34,725 nucleotides of DNA from Gemmatimonadota bacterium (lineage in GTDB: Bacteria; Gemmatimonadota; Gemmatimonadetes; Longimicrobiales; Gaopeijiaceae). Positions 25,456 to 32,532 of the stretch are shown here, piece by piece (the first letter of the stretch is position 1; each line of letters opens with the position of its first letter). A program made the translations under genes and the position numbers. Location of the stretch: contig JBBEBG010000013.1 of NCBI GenBank assembly GCA_040882465.1, positions 1 to 34,725 of the forward strand, read 5' to 3'. The notes beneath the pieces are model-generated. The model had not been told where the DNA came from, ran no database searches, and saw nothing but the letters and a program-made list of their open reading frames with translations.

Positions 25456-27044
25456 TCGCGTCTCGCGCCACCAGCGACGCGCACGAGACGCGGATCGGCC
25501 TTCGGAACGGCGTAAGCCGGGCCGCTCTGGTCGCCGGTGTCACGCTCGGGCCTCGGGGCGGAGTGGGACTCCGTCGGCCTTGGGGCGGCAGCATGGCCCG
25601 GGGGACGGGGCTCGAGGTCGCGGCGCCGGCCGCGCCGGAAGGCCCACTGGAGAGGCTCGGATTTCGCTTCGCTCTCGAAACGGCGCGACAAGTGGAGCGA
25701 AGGACGGGCGACGGAACAGCGACCACCCTGGTCCTTCTGGCGGAGTTGTTCCACGAGGTGGTCCGGTGGATCACCAGTGGCGCCGACCCAATCGAGGTTC
25801 GCGACTCCCTCCGATTCGCGGCGGATGAAGTGGACCGGCGCCTCGCGCGCGGGGCCGAGCCGCTCGACGGCGCCCACGGTATCACAGATCTGGCGACCTC
25901 CGCCTGTGCCGGCGATCGGAGACTGGGGGAGGCGGTCGCGACCGCGGTACGACGTGCCGGCTCTTGCGACGGAGTTCAGGTCGCACGTGCGGACACCCCG
26001 AACGACTACCTGGAGGGGCGCGTCGGCCACCTCTTTGGCGGCATAGCGCCGCACGGCGGCTCAGTGAGCGGTCTCAGCTCAGGGAACTGGACCGTGGAGT
26101 CGCCCATGGTCGTGGTGGCGTCCGGCGACCTCGACCCTGCCGGCGCCCGCCAACTCGTGCGATCCGTGGGCACGGATGTGCAGCCGATTCTGCTGATCGC
26201 GCCGGAACAGAGGCTTTCCGGGATCGACCGGAGCCAGGCTTTCCGGGAGAGGCCTCTCATTCCGCTCACGACCTCGAGAGGGGAAGGCGCCGCCGACCTC
26301 CTGGAGGATCTCGCGACGGTCACGAGTGGCCGACCCCTGCTGTTTCGGGGGGAACGCGGAGGAGGAGGCGCGCCCGCGAATCCCTGGATCCGAGCTGGGG
26401 CCGCGCGCCGCGCTCACCTCACCAAGCGCGGTTTGGTGATCGAACCCAATGCGGCGAGCGGGACCCAGATCGAAGCGAATCGGGCCGCCCTACAGCGCGA
26501 ACTGGAGGATCATGCCGATCCCGATGCGCTTCTGGGGAGACTCTTTCGACTCGCGCCGACCTCCGTCACGGTGCGGCTCGCCGATGCCCCGGAGAGCGAG
26601 TACTCGAGACGTCGGGATCTGGCCGTCCGAGCGCTCCGCGCGGTCCGAGGGGCGTCGGAGGCGGGGGTCCTACCGGGGGGTGGAGCCGCGCTCTTCCATG
26701 CCGCGAGCGAGGCTGGGTCTCCGGAGGGTCAGGGCGGGGTGCTTCGCGCCACCAGGTGCGTCGCCGCGGCCGCAGGGGCGGTGATACGACGACTGGCCGA
26801 GAATGCAGGATTCGATGGGCGGGGCGTCCTCGAAGAGGTGCAGGCGGCGGGCCCTCCCGCCCACGGCTTCGACGTGTCCACGCAACAGGTCCGGGACCTT
26901 CGCGGCGCCGGGGTGCTCGATGCCGCCAACGTGGTTCGCTGGTCGCTGCGCGCCGCGGTGGCGACCGCCGAGCTTCTGCTCCTGACCGAGACCGTGGTGG
27001 GCCGTGGTGCGGACGCGCGTCTCGGGGAAGGATTGGAGTCATGA
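25452..27044 (+). CDS. Divergent GroEL-like chaperonin (Cpn60 family) with altered ATPase residues
   Basis: Read from GTG 25452 the 530-aa product aligns along its length with GroEL. The N-terminal equatorial part is VAGVTLGPRG (GroEL VKVTLGPKG). The nucleotide loop is GDGTATT with Asp87. The apical start is NDYLEGRVGHLF, followed by ESPMVVVA. The later equatorial part has EAGVLPGGGAAL and GVLDAANVVRWSLRAAVATAELLLLTETVV. Two of the three Asp residues needed for ATP hydrolysis in E. coli GroEL appear lost: D52 is Thr52 and D398 is Arg393 by my alignment. GroES is not nearby. Upstream in-frame sequence to 25161 lacks family similarity. Its stop overlaps the prfC remnant start (ATGA). It may be a specialised or non-cycling chaperonin. 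Confidence 0.85.
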   Translation: MIASRATSDAHETRIGLRNGVSRAALVAGVTLGPRGGVGLRRPWGGSMARGTGLEVAAPAAPEGPLERLGFRFALETARQVERRTGDGTATTLVLLAELFHEVVRWITSGADPIEVRDSLRFAADEVDRRLARGAEPLDGAHGITDLATSACAGDRRLGEAVATAVRRAGSCDGVQVARADTPNDYLEGRVGHLFGGIAPHGGSVSGLSSGNWTVESPMVVVASGDLDPAGARQLVRSVGTDVQPILLIAPEQRLSGIDRSQAFRERPLIPLTTSRGEGAADLLEDLATVTSGRPLLFRGERGGGGAPANPWIRAGAARRAHLTKRGLVIEPNAASGTQIEANRAALQRELEDHADPDALLGRLFRLAPTSVTVRLADAPESEYSRRRDLAVRALRAVRGASEAGVLPGGGAALFHAASEAGSPEGQGGVLRATRCVAAAAGAVIRRLAENAGFDGRGVLEEVQAAGPPAHGFDVSTQQVRDLRGAGVLDAANVVRWSLRAAVATAELLLLTETVVGRGADARLGEGLES

Positions 27045-27900
27045 CCGAGGTCCTGTCCGAACGCGCACCTTCGGCGACCCTCACTGAGAAGCTCCTCCTC
27101 TACACGCCGGGGCACCAGGACTTTTTCGAGGACACCTGCCGCGCCTCGCGGCAGCCCACAGCGCGGTCATGCCTCTCGACAACCGGAAGGGCGTGGAGGA
27201 ACAGGCCCGAAAACTCTTTGGCGTATGCCGGAAGAGACGCCTTCCGATCTTCACCTTCGTCAACAAGTGCGACCGCCCCGGCACCGATCCCTTCGGCCTC
27301 CGCGACGACGTGGAGCGCGACCTCGGGATCGAGTGCTTCCCGGCGGTCTGGCCCCTCCGAAGAGGCGACCGGCTCATCGGCGTCTTCGACCGGCTTGACC
27401 GCGGGGCGCTTCAGGTAGGTGACACGATCTCGACCGTGGCCAGGCTCGAGTACCCGGGAGTTCCCCGCTTTTCGCCGGAATACTTCGCGTCGGTGCGCCT
27501 GGGAGACCCGCTGCGGCGGAAGCATCTGGCCCGTGGACTTTGACACCTCGCGGAAGAGGGCACGATCCTGCTCCTCTTCTCGGACTCTCTGTCCGGTCCG
27601 GTCCCGATCGTCGGAGCCGTGGGGCGGCTGCAGTTCGACGTGCTCCTGGACCGACTCGCGCGCGAGTACCGTGTGGCCGCGGAGCTCGAGCCGCTCCCGT
27701 TCCGGGCCGCTCGCTGGGTGACCGGCTCCCGGGAGGAGATCGGTCGGCTCGCGTCGCCCTACGGACCGAGGTTCGTCGAAGACGCCGACGGCGAGGCAAT
27801 GTTCCTCTTCGCGAACGAGTGGGCTTTGGAGCGGGCGGAGCGCGACGCGAAGGAAATCCAGTTTCACGATATTCAACCCACCGCGAGGACGGGAGGATGA
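27041..27900 (+). pseudogene. prfC: Decayed peptide chain release factor 3 gene
   Basis: Fragments match RF3 in order. TLTEKLLLY is followed directly by TPGHQDFFEDTCR, so about 50 residues are missing and the P-loop has gone (APSAT where DAGKT is expected). A frameshift near 27,143 leads into AVMPLDNRKGVEEQARKLF, then PIFTFVNKCDRPGTDP. A large internal deletion follows, joining GVFDRLDRGALQ to VGDTISTVARLEYPGVPRFSPEYF. After LARGL there is an in-frame TGA (27541-27543). The frame then continues as HLAEEGTIL, VGAVGRLQFDVLLDRLAREY and the C-terminal DAKEIQFHDIQP. About half the family length remains. Its ends still overlap the neighbouring genes by 4 nt on each side. GTP hydrolysis is impossible without the P-loop. 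Confidence 0.88.
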
Positions 27901-28457
27901 GGGCCGTCCTCGGCGAGGTGCGGATCTATCTCACGCATGGCGACATCGCCCGCCAGCCCGGCACGGACGTGGTGGTCAACGCGGCCAACGCCGAGCTCCG
28001 GATGGGCGGCGGCGTCGCGGGAGCTCTTCACCAGGCGGCGGGTCCCGCCCTCGAGGCACGATGCCGAAGCCTAGCTCCCATCGCCCCGGGCGAGGCGGTC
28101 ATCACTGAGGCCTTCCGACTTCCCAACCGGTGGGTCGTCCACGCGCTCGGCCCGGTGTACGGGAGGGACGAACCCCCTGAGGAGCTGCTCGCCCGCTGCT
28201 ACGAGAACGCGCTTGCGCTCGCGGAAGGTGTTCAGGCACGCTCGATCGCCTTTCCGGCCATCTCGACGGGAGCCTTCGGTTATCCCATGGACGAGGCGGC
28301 CGAGGTGGCGCTCCAGGCCGTGGCGGACGCGGCCGGACGGCTCGAGTCCATTCGAGAAGTCTTTTTCGTTCTCTACTCGGCGCTCGCGCTCGCCGCACAC
28401 GAGAAGGCCCTGAAATGTCTCATTCGTCGGATGGAGCACGCCCGATGGAGCTGGTGA
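27897..28457 (+). CDS. Macrodomain protein (ADP-ribose binding / deacylating)
   Basis: The 186-aa single-domain protein has the macrodomain signatures: THGDIARQPGTDVVVNAANAELRMGGGVAGALHQAAG (the NAAN and GGGV ADP-ribose-binding loops), then FRLPNRWVVHALGP, and ISTGAFGYPMDEAA forming the second phosphate loop. These proteins bind ADP-ribose and often remove it from proteins or nucleic acids, or hydrolyse O-acetyl-ADP-ribose. The start is ATG 27897, overlapping the prfC remnant stop (ATGA), with GGGAGG directly before it. It overlaps the nicotinate phosphoribosyltransferase gene, linking ADP-ribose turnover with NAD salvage. Exact substrate unknown. Confidence 0.93.
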   Translation: MRAVLGEVRIYLTHGDIARQPGTDVVVNAANAELRMGGGVAGALHQAAGPALEARCRSLAPIAPGEAVITEAFRLPNRWVVHALGPVYGRDEPPEELLARCYENALALAEGVQARSIAFPAISTGAFGYPMDEAAEVALQAVADAAGRLESIREVFFVLYSALALAAHEKALKCLIRRMEHARWSW

Positions 28458-29803
28458 CGCGTGCCGATCTGCCACTGCTCACGGACCAGTACGAGCTCGC
28501 CATGGTCCAGGCGTACTGGAAGGAAGGTATGTTCGGCCGGGCCGTCTTCAGCCTCTTCGTGCGAAGGCTGCCGGAGGGTCGCAACTATCTCCTGGCCTGC
28601 GGGCTGGACGACGCCCTCGGCTATCTGGAGTCCTTTCGCTTCGATGAGGACGCGCTCAGCCATCTCGCCGCATCCGGGCGATATGATGGCGACTTCCTGC
28701 GTTGGCTCGAAGAGTGCCGATTCACCGGGGACGTGTATGCGGTACCGGAAGGCACTCCTGTGTTCGCCGACGAGCCGATTCTCGAAGTGGAGGCGTGGCT
28801 CCCCGAGGGGCAGCTCGTTGAGACGCTCCTCATGAATCAAGTACATCTTCAGACGGTTCTGGCCTCCAAGGCATCCCGAGTCGTGACGGCTGCAGGCGGG
28901 CGCGACATCGTGGACTTCGGGCTTCGGCGGATGCATGGCGTTGACGCGGGGTTGAAAGCCGCCCGGGCGTTTCACGTGGCGGGTGTGAGCGGGACCAGTA
29001 ACGTGCTCGCCGGGCGCATCTACGGGATCCCGGTCGTGGGCACGATGGCGCATAGCTACGTGCAGGCCCACGATGACGAGTTGACTGCGTTTCGCGCGTT
29101 CGCCGCCCTGTATCCGGACACGTACCTTCTCGTGGATACGTACGACTCGATCCAGGGAGTGCGCCACGTCGTGCGCCTTGCGGAGGAGCTGGGCCCGGAT
29201 TTTCGCGTTCAAGGAATCCGGCTCGACTCCGGCGACCTGCGGAGACTCTCGCTCTGGGCCCGGAAGATCCTCGACGAGGCAGGGCTGTCCGACGTCCGGA
29301 TCTTCGCAAGCGGAGGACTCGACGAATACGAGATCGAGCGGCTGCTCCAGGAGGGCGCTCCGATCGACGGCTTCGGCGTGGGAACGAGCATGGGCGTCTC
29401 CGCGGACGCGCCGGCGCTGGACATCGCTTACAAGCTCACGGAGTATGCCGGTCGGGGGCGAATGAAGCTTTCACCGGGGAAGCGAACGTTTCCGGGGCGG
29501 AAGCAGGTCTTCCGGGTCGAGCGAAGAGGCGTCGCAAGGCGGGACGTTCTCGCGCCGACGGGAGTTGCGGAGCCCGGACGACCGCTTCTCGAGAAAGTGA
29601 TGGAGGGTGGCCGGCGACTCCCCGCGGGCCGGAGGACCCTCGAGGACGCCCGCGCGCGGGCCAAAGACGAGATCGCGATGCTTCCGGCCGAGATCCGTGC
29701 GCTCGCACCGGCGTCGCGTCCCTTCCCAGTCGACGTCAGCGCGGACCTCCAGAAGCTGCGCGAGGGCGTGATCGCCGAGGTGCAGGGCGAAGTCGCCGGA
29801 TAG
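28445..29803 (+). CDS. pncB: Nicotinate phosphoribosyltransferase
   Basis: This enzyme joins nicotinate and PRPP, with ATP use, to give nicotinate mononucleotide for NAD salvage. The N-terminus LPLLTDQYELAMVQAYWKEGM is diagnostic. Further family blocks are FSLFVRRLPEGRNYLLACGLDDAL, FGLRRMHGVDAGLKAARAFHVAGVSGTSNVLAG, GTMAHSYVQAHDDELTAFRAFA, QGIRLDSGDL and FASGGLDEYEI. Length (452 aa from ATG 28445) fits the family. ATG 28415 would add ten residues and has a GAAGG ribosome site; I prefer 28445 because homologues begin just before LLTDxYEL. It overlaps the macrodomain gene and is followed nine bases later by the nicotinamidase gene. Confidence 0.95.
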   Translation: MELVTRADLPLLTDQYELAMVQAYWKEGMFGRAVFSLFVRRLPEGRNYLLACGLDDALGYLESFRFDEDALSHLAASGRYDGDFLRWLEECRFTGDVYAVPEGTPVFADEPILEVEAWLPEGQLVETLLMNQVHLQTVLASKASRVVTAAGGRDIVDFGLRRMHGVDAGLKAARAFHVAGVSGTSNVLAGRIYGIPVVGTMAHSYVQAHDDELTAFRAFAALYPDTYLLVDTYDSIQGVRHVVRLAEELGPDFRVQGIRLDSGDLRRLSLWARKILDEAGLSDVRIFASGGLDEYEIERLLQEGAPIDGFGVGTSMGVSADAPALDIAYKLTEYAGRGRMKLSPGKRTFPGRKQVFRVERRGVARRDVLAPTGVAEPGRPLLEKVMEGGRRLPAGRRTLEDARARAKDEIAMLPAEIRALAPASRPFPVDVSADLQKLREGVIAEVQGEVAG

Positions 29804-29812
29804 GAGACGCCC

Positions 29813-30481
29813 GTGGAGAATGACATGCGAAGCGCCGCCGTGGATCCAAGGCACGCCGCGCTCGTTCTGGTGGACATTCAGCCTGACTTCCTCCCTGGGG
29901 GCGCGCTCCCCGTCGCGGACGGAGACCAGATACTCGATCCGATCGCGCGGCTGATGGGGTCCGACGTCTTTTCCCTTCAGGTCGCGACTCAGGACTGGCA
30001 CGCCCCCGGGCACGCGTCCTTCGCCAGCGGTTACCCGAACAAGGTACCCATGGACTCGATCGAGCTGCACGGACACGCGCAAACGTTGTGGCCGGATCAC
30101 TGCGTGCAGGGAACACCGGGCGCCGAGCTCATCCGCGGCCTCCCGTGGGAGCGGGTTTCACTGATTTTGAGGAAGGGAACCGACCGCGACACCGATTCCT
30201 ACAGTGGATTCCGGAACAACTGGAATTCGCACGGCGAACGGCCGTCGACGGGGCTGGCCGGCTGTCTCCGGGAACGGGGAGTGCAGGCCATCGTTCTCTG
30301 TGGCCTCGCGCGCGACGTGTGCGTGAAGTGGACGGCGGAGGATGGGGTCCACGCGGGATTCGAGGTCTACTTCCTCTGGGACCTCACGCGGAGCGTGAAC
30401 CCCGGCGGCGACGACACGCTTCGCGGCGAGCTTGAGCGGGCCGGGGTCCACGTCACGGAAGCCCGAGATATCCTAAAGTAA
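29813..30481 (+). CDS. pncA: Nicotinamidase (isochorismatase-like hydrolase)
   Basis: The 222-aa protein hydrolyses nicotinamide to nicotinate, the substrate of the enzyme encoded just upstream. The catalytic triad is visible: Asp21 in LVLVDIQPDF, Lys121 in LILRKGTDRD and Cys170 in GLARDVCVKW. The metal-binding segment DWHAPGHASF (Asp, His, His) is also present, as are the family block WPDHCVQGTPGAEL and the cis-peptide region before Cys. The start is GTG 29813 behind TAGGAG; ATG 29825 is a close alternative. It is the last gene of the operon before the tRNA-Asn gene. Confidence 0.95.
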   Translation: MENDMRSAAVDPRHAALVLVDIQPDFLPGGALPVADGDQILDPIARLMGSDVFSLQVATQDWHAPGHASFASGYPNKVPMDSIELHGHAQTLWPDHCVQGTPGAELIRGLPWERVSLILRKGTDRDTDSYSGFRNNWNSHGERPSTGLAGCLRERGVQAIVLCGLARDVCVKWTAEDGVHAGFEVYFLWDLTRSVNPGGDDTLRGELERAGVHVTEARDILK

Positions 30482-30554
30482 GTGGCGGGAGCGGGGAGGT
30501 GACCTCTCTCCGTCGGCTCCCGTGTGGCCGTGCCTCCACGGCCTCATCACTCAA

Positions 30555-30627
30555 CTCCCGCGGCAGGACTCGAACCTGCGACCCGCTGATTAACAGTCAG
30601 CTGCTCTACCAACTGAGCTACACGGGA
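30555..30627 (-). tRNA. tRNA-Asn (GTT)
   Basis: On the minus strand a complete 73-nt cloverleaf can be drawn. The acceptor stem is TCCCGTG with CGCGGGA (one G-T pair), followed by discriminator G. The D arm is GCTCAGTTGGTAGAGC. The anticodon stem GCTGA/TCAGC closes the loop CTGTTAA with anticodon GTT. The T arm is GCAGG-TTCGAGT-CCTGC. The CCA end is not encoded. Its 3' end points left, toward two interrupted copies of its own 3' half at 22.7 and 19.1 kb, which suggests use as an integration site. Confidence 0.97.
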
Positions 30628-31292
30628 TCATGTCCGGGTCCAGGGCCCGGGACATGTAAGGAATACCCGGCGGCGCCGAAAGGTGTCAACTCGGAGGCTG
30701 CCCCAGAGGGCGCCCCCCGCTGCAACGCCTCCTCGATGAGGGAGAGAAGCGGTGACCGCAGATCGTGGCCCCGGGCCCAGACTTCCTCGAACCGCCGCCT
30801 GGCCCGAAGGGCCGGCTCTCCCCCCAAGATGACCACAAAGGCTGGACCGGGATGCGGATAGGGTCGCTCGAACCAGTGTGGGCCCACAAGCAAGGTGGCG
30901 GACTCGAGATCGCCCTCGTCCCGTGTTTCGGTTTGGGCCTCCACCCGCTCTCGGGAAAAGACTGAGAAGTCGGGGCTCCAACCGGCGAGGGGCGAGATCC
31001 TGACCAGGAGACGGCTTTCCTCCAGAAGGCCGACGAGCAAGCGGAGACGCCCGCATCGGTCGGGGTCGGTGGCAAGCGAGTCCGCCTCGGAGGAGAGCGT
31101 AAGAGCGTTCGTCTCCGCCATGAGAAGCCGGATCCGCCGGATCCGGCCGAGCTCCTGCTCCCCGAGCGTCATTCCCCCGAGGCGCACCCGCGAGACGGCG
31201 GCGTCCAGAAAGTCCGCACCTCGCGCCAATTCACCGTAAGCCGTCCTCACGTCCGGCCGGCTTCTTTCGTCCAATAGCCGCTCGGGGTCCAC
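30618..31292 (-). CDS. Hypothetical protein
   Basis: Read from GTG 31292 this is a 224-aa protein of unrecognised family. The N-terminal two thirds are rich in Leu, Arg and Glu and look helical (LLDERSRPDVRTAYGELARGADFLDAAVSRVRLGG). The C-terminal third has a compact pattern ATLLVGPHWFERPYPHPGPAFVVILGG, followed by RARRRFEEVWARGHDL. That recalls effector-binding or phospholipase-D-like regulatory domains only loosely. GTG 31292 has a GGAG site; the frame is open to ATG 31412, which lacks a ribosome site and runs into the opposite promoter. Its TAG stop lies within the first ten bases of tRNA-Asn, so the extreme C-terminus may have been altered. Confidence 0.6.
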   Translation of the reverse strand: MDPERLLDERSRPDVRTAYGELARGADFLDAAVSRVRLGGMTLGEQELGRIRRIRLLMAETNALTLSSEADSLATDPDRCGRLRLLVGLLEESRLLVRISPLAGWSPDFSVFSRERVEAQTETRDEGDLESATLLVGPHWFERPYPHPGPAFVVILGGEPALRARRRFEEVWARGHDLRSPLLSLIEEALQRGAPSGAASELTPFGAAGYSLHVPGPGPGHDPV

Positions 31293-31412
31293 GGGGGGTC
31301 TCCGCAAGTTCGAGAGATTTCTGTACGGCCTATCGGGGACCGGTTTGGCCCCACTGGAAGATCGGAAGACTATTGGGCGATTCCATAGGAACATGTGAAG
31401 TAAGATAAACAT

Positions 31413-31441
31413 TTGACGCGTGGCATATTAGGTGCTAATCT
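31413..31441 (+). promoter_or_regulatory. Predicted sigma-70-type promoter of the 31.5-33.9 kb cluster
   Basis: TTGACG (31413-31418) and TAATCT (31436-31441) are separated by exactly 17 nt in an AT-rich patch unusual for this window. Transcription would run toward the 249-aa protein gene, with a leader of roughly 110 nt. A 10-bp direct repeat GGCCTATCGG occurs at 31327-31336 and again at 31447-31456, just past the -10 box, and may be an operator. Confidence 0.6.
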
Positions 31442-31559
31442 GTCTTGGCCTATCGGTGCTCGGGGGTGGAAAAACCGGCATCGCCACGACGATGAACCGG
31501 AGCGTCCCTCGCAGGGCGGCCGGCACTTAGCGCATCCGCAGATTCGGAGGGCAAGCCCC

Positions 31560-32309
31560 GTGTCGTCGCGTCCCAGGGAGGTCAGAGCTTCCCGGCTCTG
31601 GACCATCGAGGAGGCTGAGTCACTCCTCTCCACTCTCAATGGAGTGCTTTCGGCGCGCATCGTGGCCCGCCCCGGCGGGGAAGTCGAGGAGGTCCACGTG
31701 CTGACGACTGAGGCCGTCGCTCCCAAGCTTACTGTCCGGAACGTCGAGTCGGCCCTCCTGGCCCACTTCGACCTCGCGATGGACCATCGCAAGATTTCCG
31801 TCGCGCAGACTTCGCGGGCGATCCCCGAGGCGACCGCCTGGAACGTGCCCCCCGTATCTCTGGTTGTGGAAAAGGAACCGGCTCGCCAACTCGACCGCGT
31901 TCTCTTCAAGGACCAGAGGATCGAGACGGAAAACGCGCATCGAATTCGGGTTACCGTTTCCATCGAGTGGACAGGTGAAACTTACGAAGGCGTCGCCGCG
32001 GGTCCGAACCTCCCGAAGGGAAGGCTCGAGGCCACCGCCGGGGCGACTCTGAAGGCGATCGAAGCCGCGGCGGAAGCTGCACGGCAGGTCCGGGACGCAG
32101 ACGCCGCGCCCGTGGTCCTCGCCCTTGAAGGCGTGAAAGAAGTGGAGGCGTTCGAGCGACGGTTCGTCCTCGTCTCGGTGCATGGAATGCGAGGAAGGAC
32201 CGTCGTGACCCTAGCAGGCGCGGCCGCCGTTGCCGCGAACCCGGAGCAGTCGGTGGTCTTCGCCACACTCGAAGCCACGGACCGCTGGGTCCGGGGAACG
32301 AACCACTAA
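31560..32309 (+). CDS. Conserved-looking protein of unknown function, first gene of the peptide/HD-GYP cluster
   Basis: Read from GTG 31560 (GGAGG site nine bases upstream) the protein is 249 aa. Two halves are visible. Residues 12-80 (EEAESLLSTLNGVLSARIVARPGGEVEEVHVLTTE, then LTVRNVESALLAHFDLAMDHRKISVAQTSR) form an alpha/beta ACT-like pattern. Residues 120-245 repeat a similar beta-alpha style (RIRVTVSIEWTGETYEGVAAGP, GATLKAIEAAA, ERRFVLVSVHGMRGRTVVTLAGAAAVAANPEQSVVFATLEATDRW). There is no signal peptide or membrane helix, so it is cytoplasmic. I do not recognise the family. The open frame upstream to 31413 covers the promoter and was excluded. Co-transcription with the micropeptide and HD-GYP genes is likely. 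Confidence 0.75.
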   Translation: MSSRPREVRASRLWTIEEAESLLSTLNGVLSARIVARPGGEVEEVHVLTTEAVAPKLTVRNVESALLAHFDLAMDHRKISVAQTSRAIPEATAWNVPPVSLVVEKEPARQLDRVLFKDQRIETENAHRIRVTVSIEWTGETYEGVAAGPNLPKGRLEATAGATLKAIEAAAEAARQVRDADAAPVVLALEGVKEVEAFERRFVLVSVHGMRGRTVVTLAGAAAVAANPEQSVVFATLEATDRWVRGTNH

Positions 32310-32339
32310 GAATCGGAGGAGCCCCTCTCAGCCCAGCCC

Positions 32340-32397
32340 ATAGCGGAGCCATAGCGGAACAGCGGAGCGCATGCGGACCGCCAATAGCGGAAAGCGG
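32340..32397. repeat. Array of ATAGCGGA-type short direct repeats
   Basis: ATAGCGGA occurs at 32340-32347, 32351-32358 and 32384-32391. Shortened copies are AGCGGA at 32361-32366 and AGCGG at 32393-32397, with TGCGGA at 32372-32377. All are in the same orientation within 58 bp, in the gap before the micropeptide ORF. Tandem direct repeats of this size usually bind a regulator on DNA or RNA. No known consensus is matched. Confidence 0.6.
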
Positions 32398-32435
32398 CCG
32401 ACACCCCGTCCAAGAGACAAAGGGAGGTGATCGGT

Positions 32436-32495
32436 ATGGACGCGCTTCTAGCCTATCTGATTTCGCTGTTTTCGGGCGGATTCATTACTTGGTAG
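32436..32495 (+). CDS. 19-aa hydrophobic micropeptide
   Basis: ATG 32436 starts a 19-codon frame encoding MDALLAYLISLFSGGFITW, ended by TAG. Just upstream is GGGAGGTGATC, an almost exact complement of the 16S rRNA 3' end at suitable spacing and the strongest ribosome site in the window. The peptide is nearly all hydrophobic, with one Asp near the start and no basic residue. It could insert in a membrane as a single short helix, with a GG turn before the aromatic C-terminus. It lies 37 bp before the HD-GYP gene and 126 bp after the 249-aa protein gene. It might be a secreted signal, a membrane-protein regulator, a toxin-like peptide or a leader peptide. No homologue is known to me. Confidence 0.6.
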   Translation: MDALLAYLISLFSGGFITW

Positions 32496-32532
32496 TTCCA
32501 AGCTGAGCTGAGGGGGGCCGCCGCATACGCCA

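Noticed and set aside
24843-26054. 403-codon minus-strand open frame over the chaperonin-like gene start
   Set aside because: No domain pattern, and it covers the N-terminal half of the GroEL-like gene, which has clear family motifs on the other strand.
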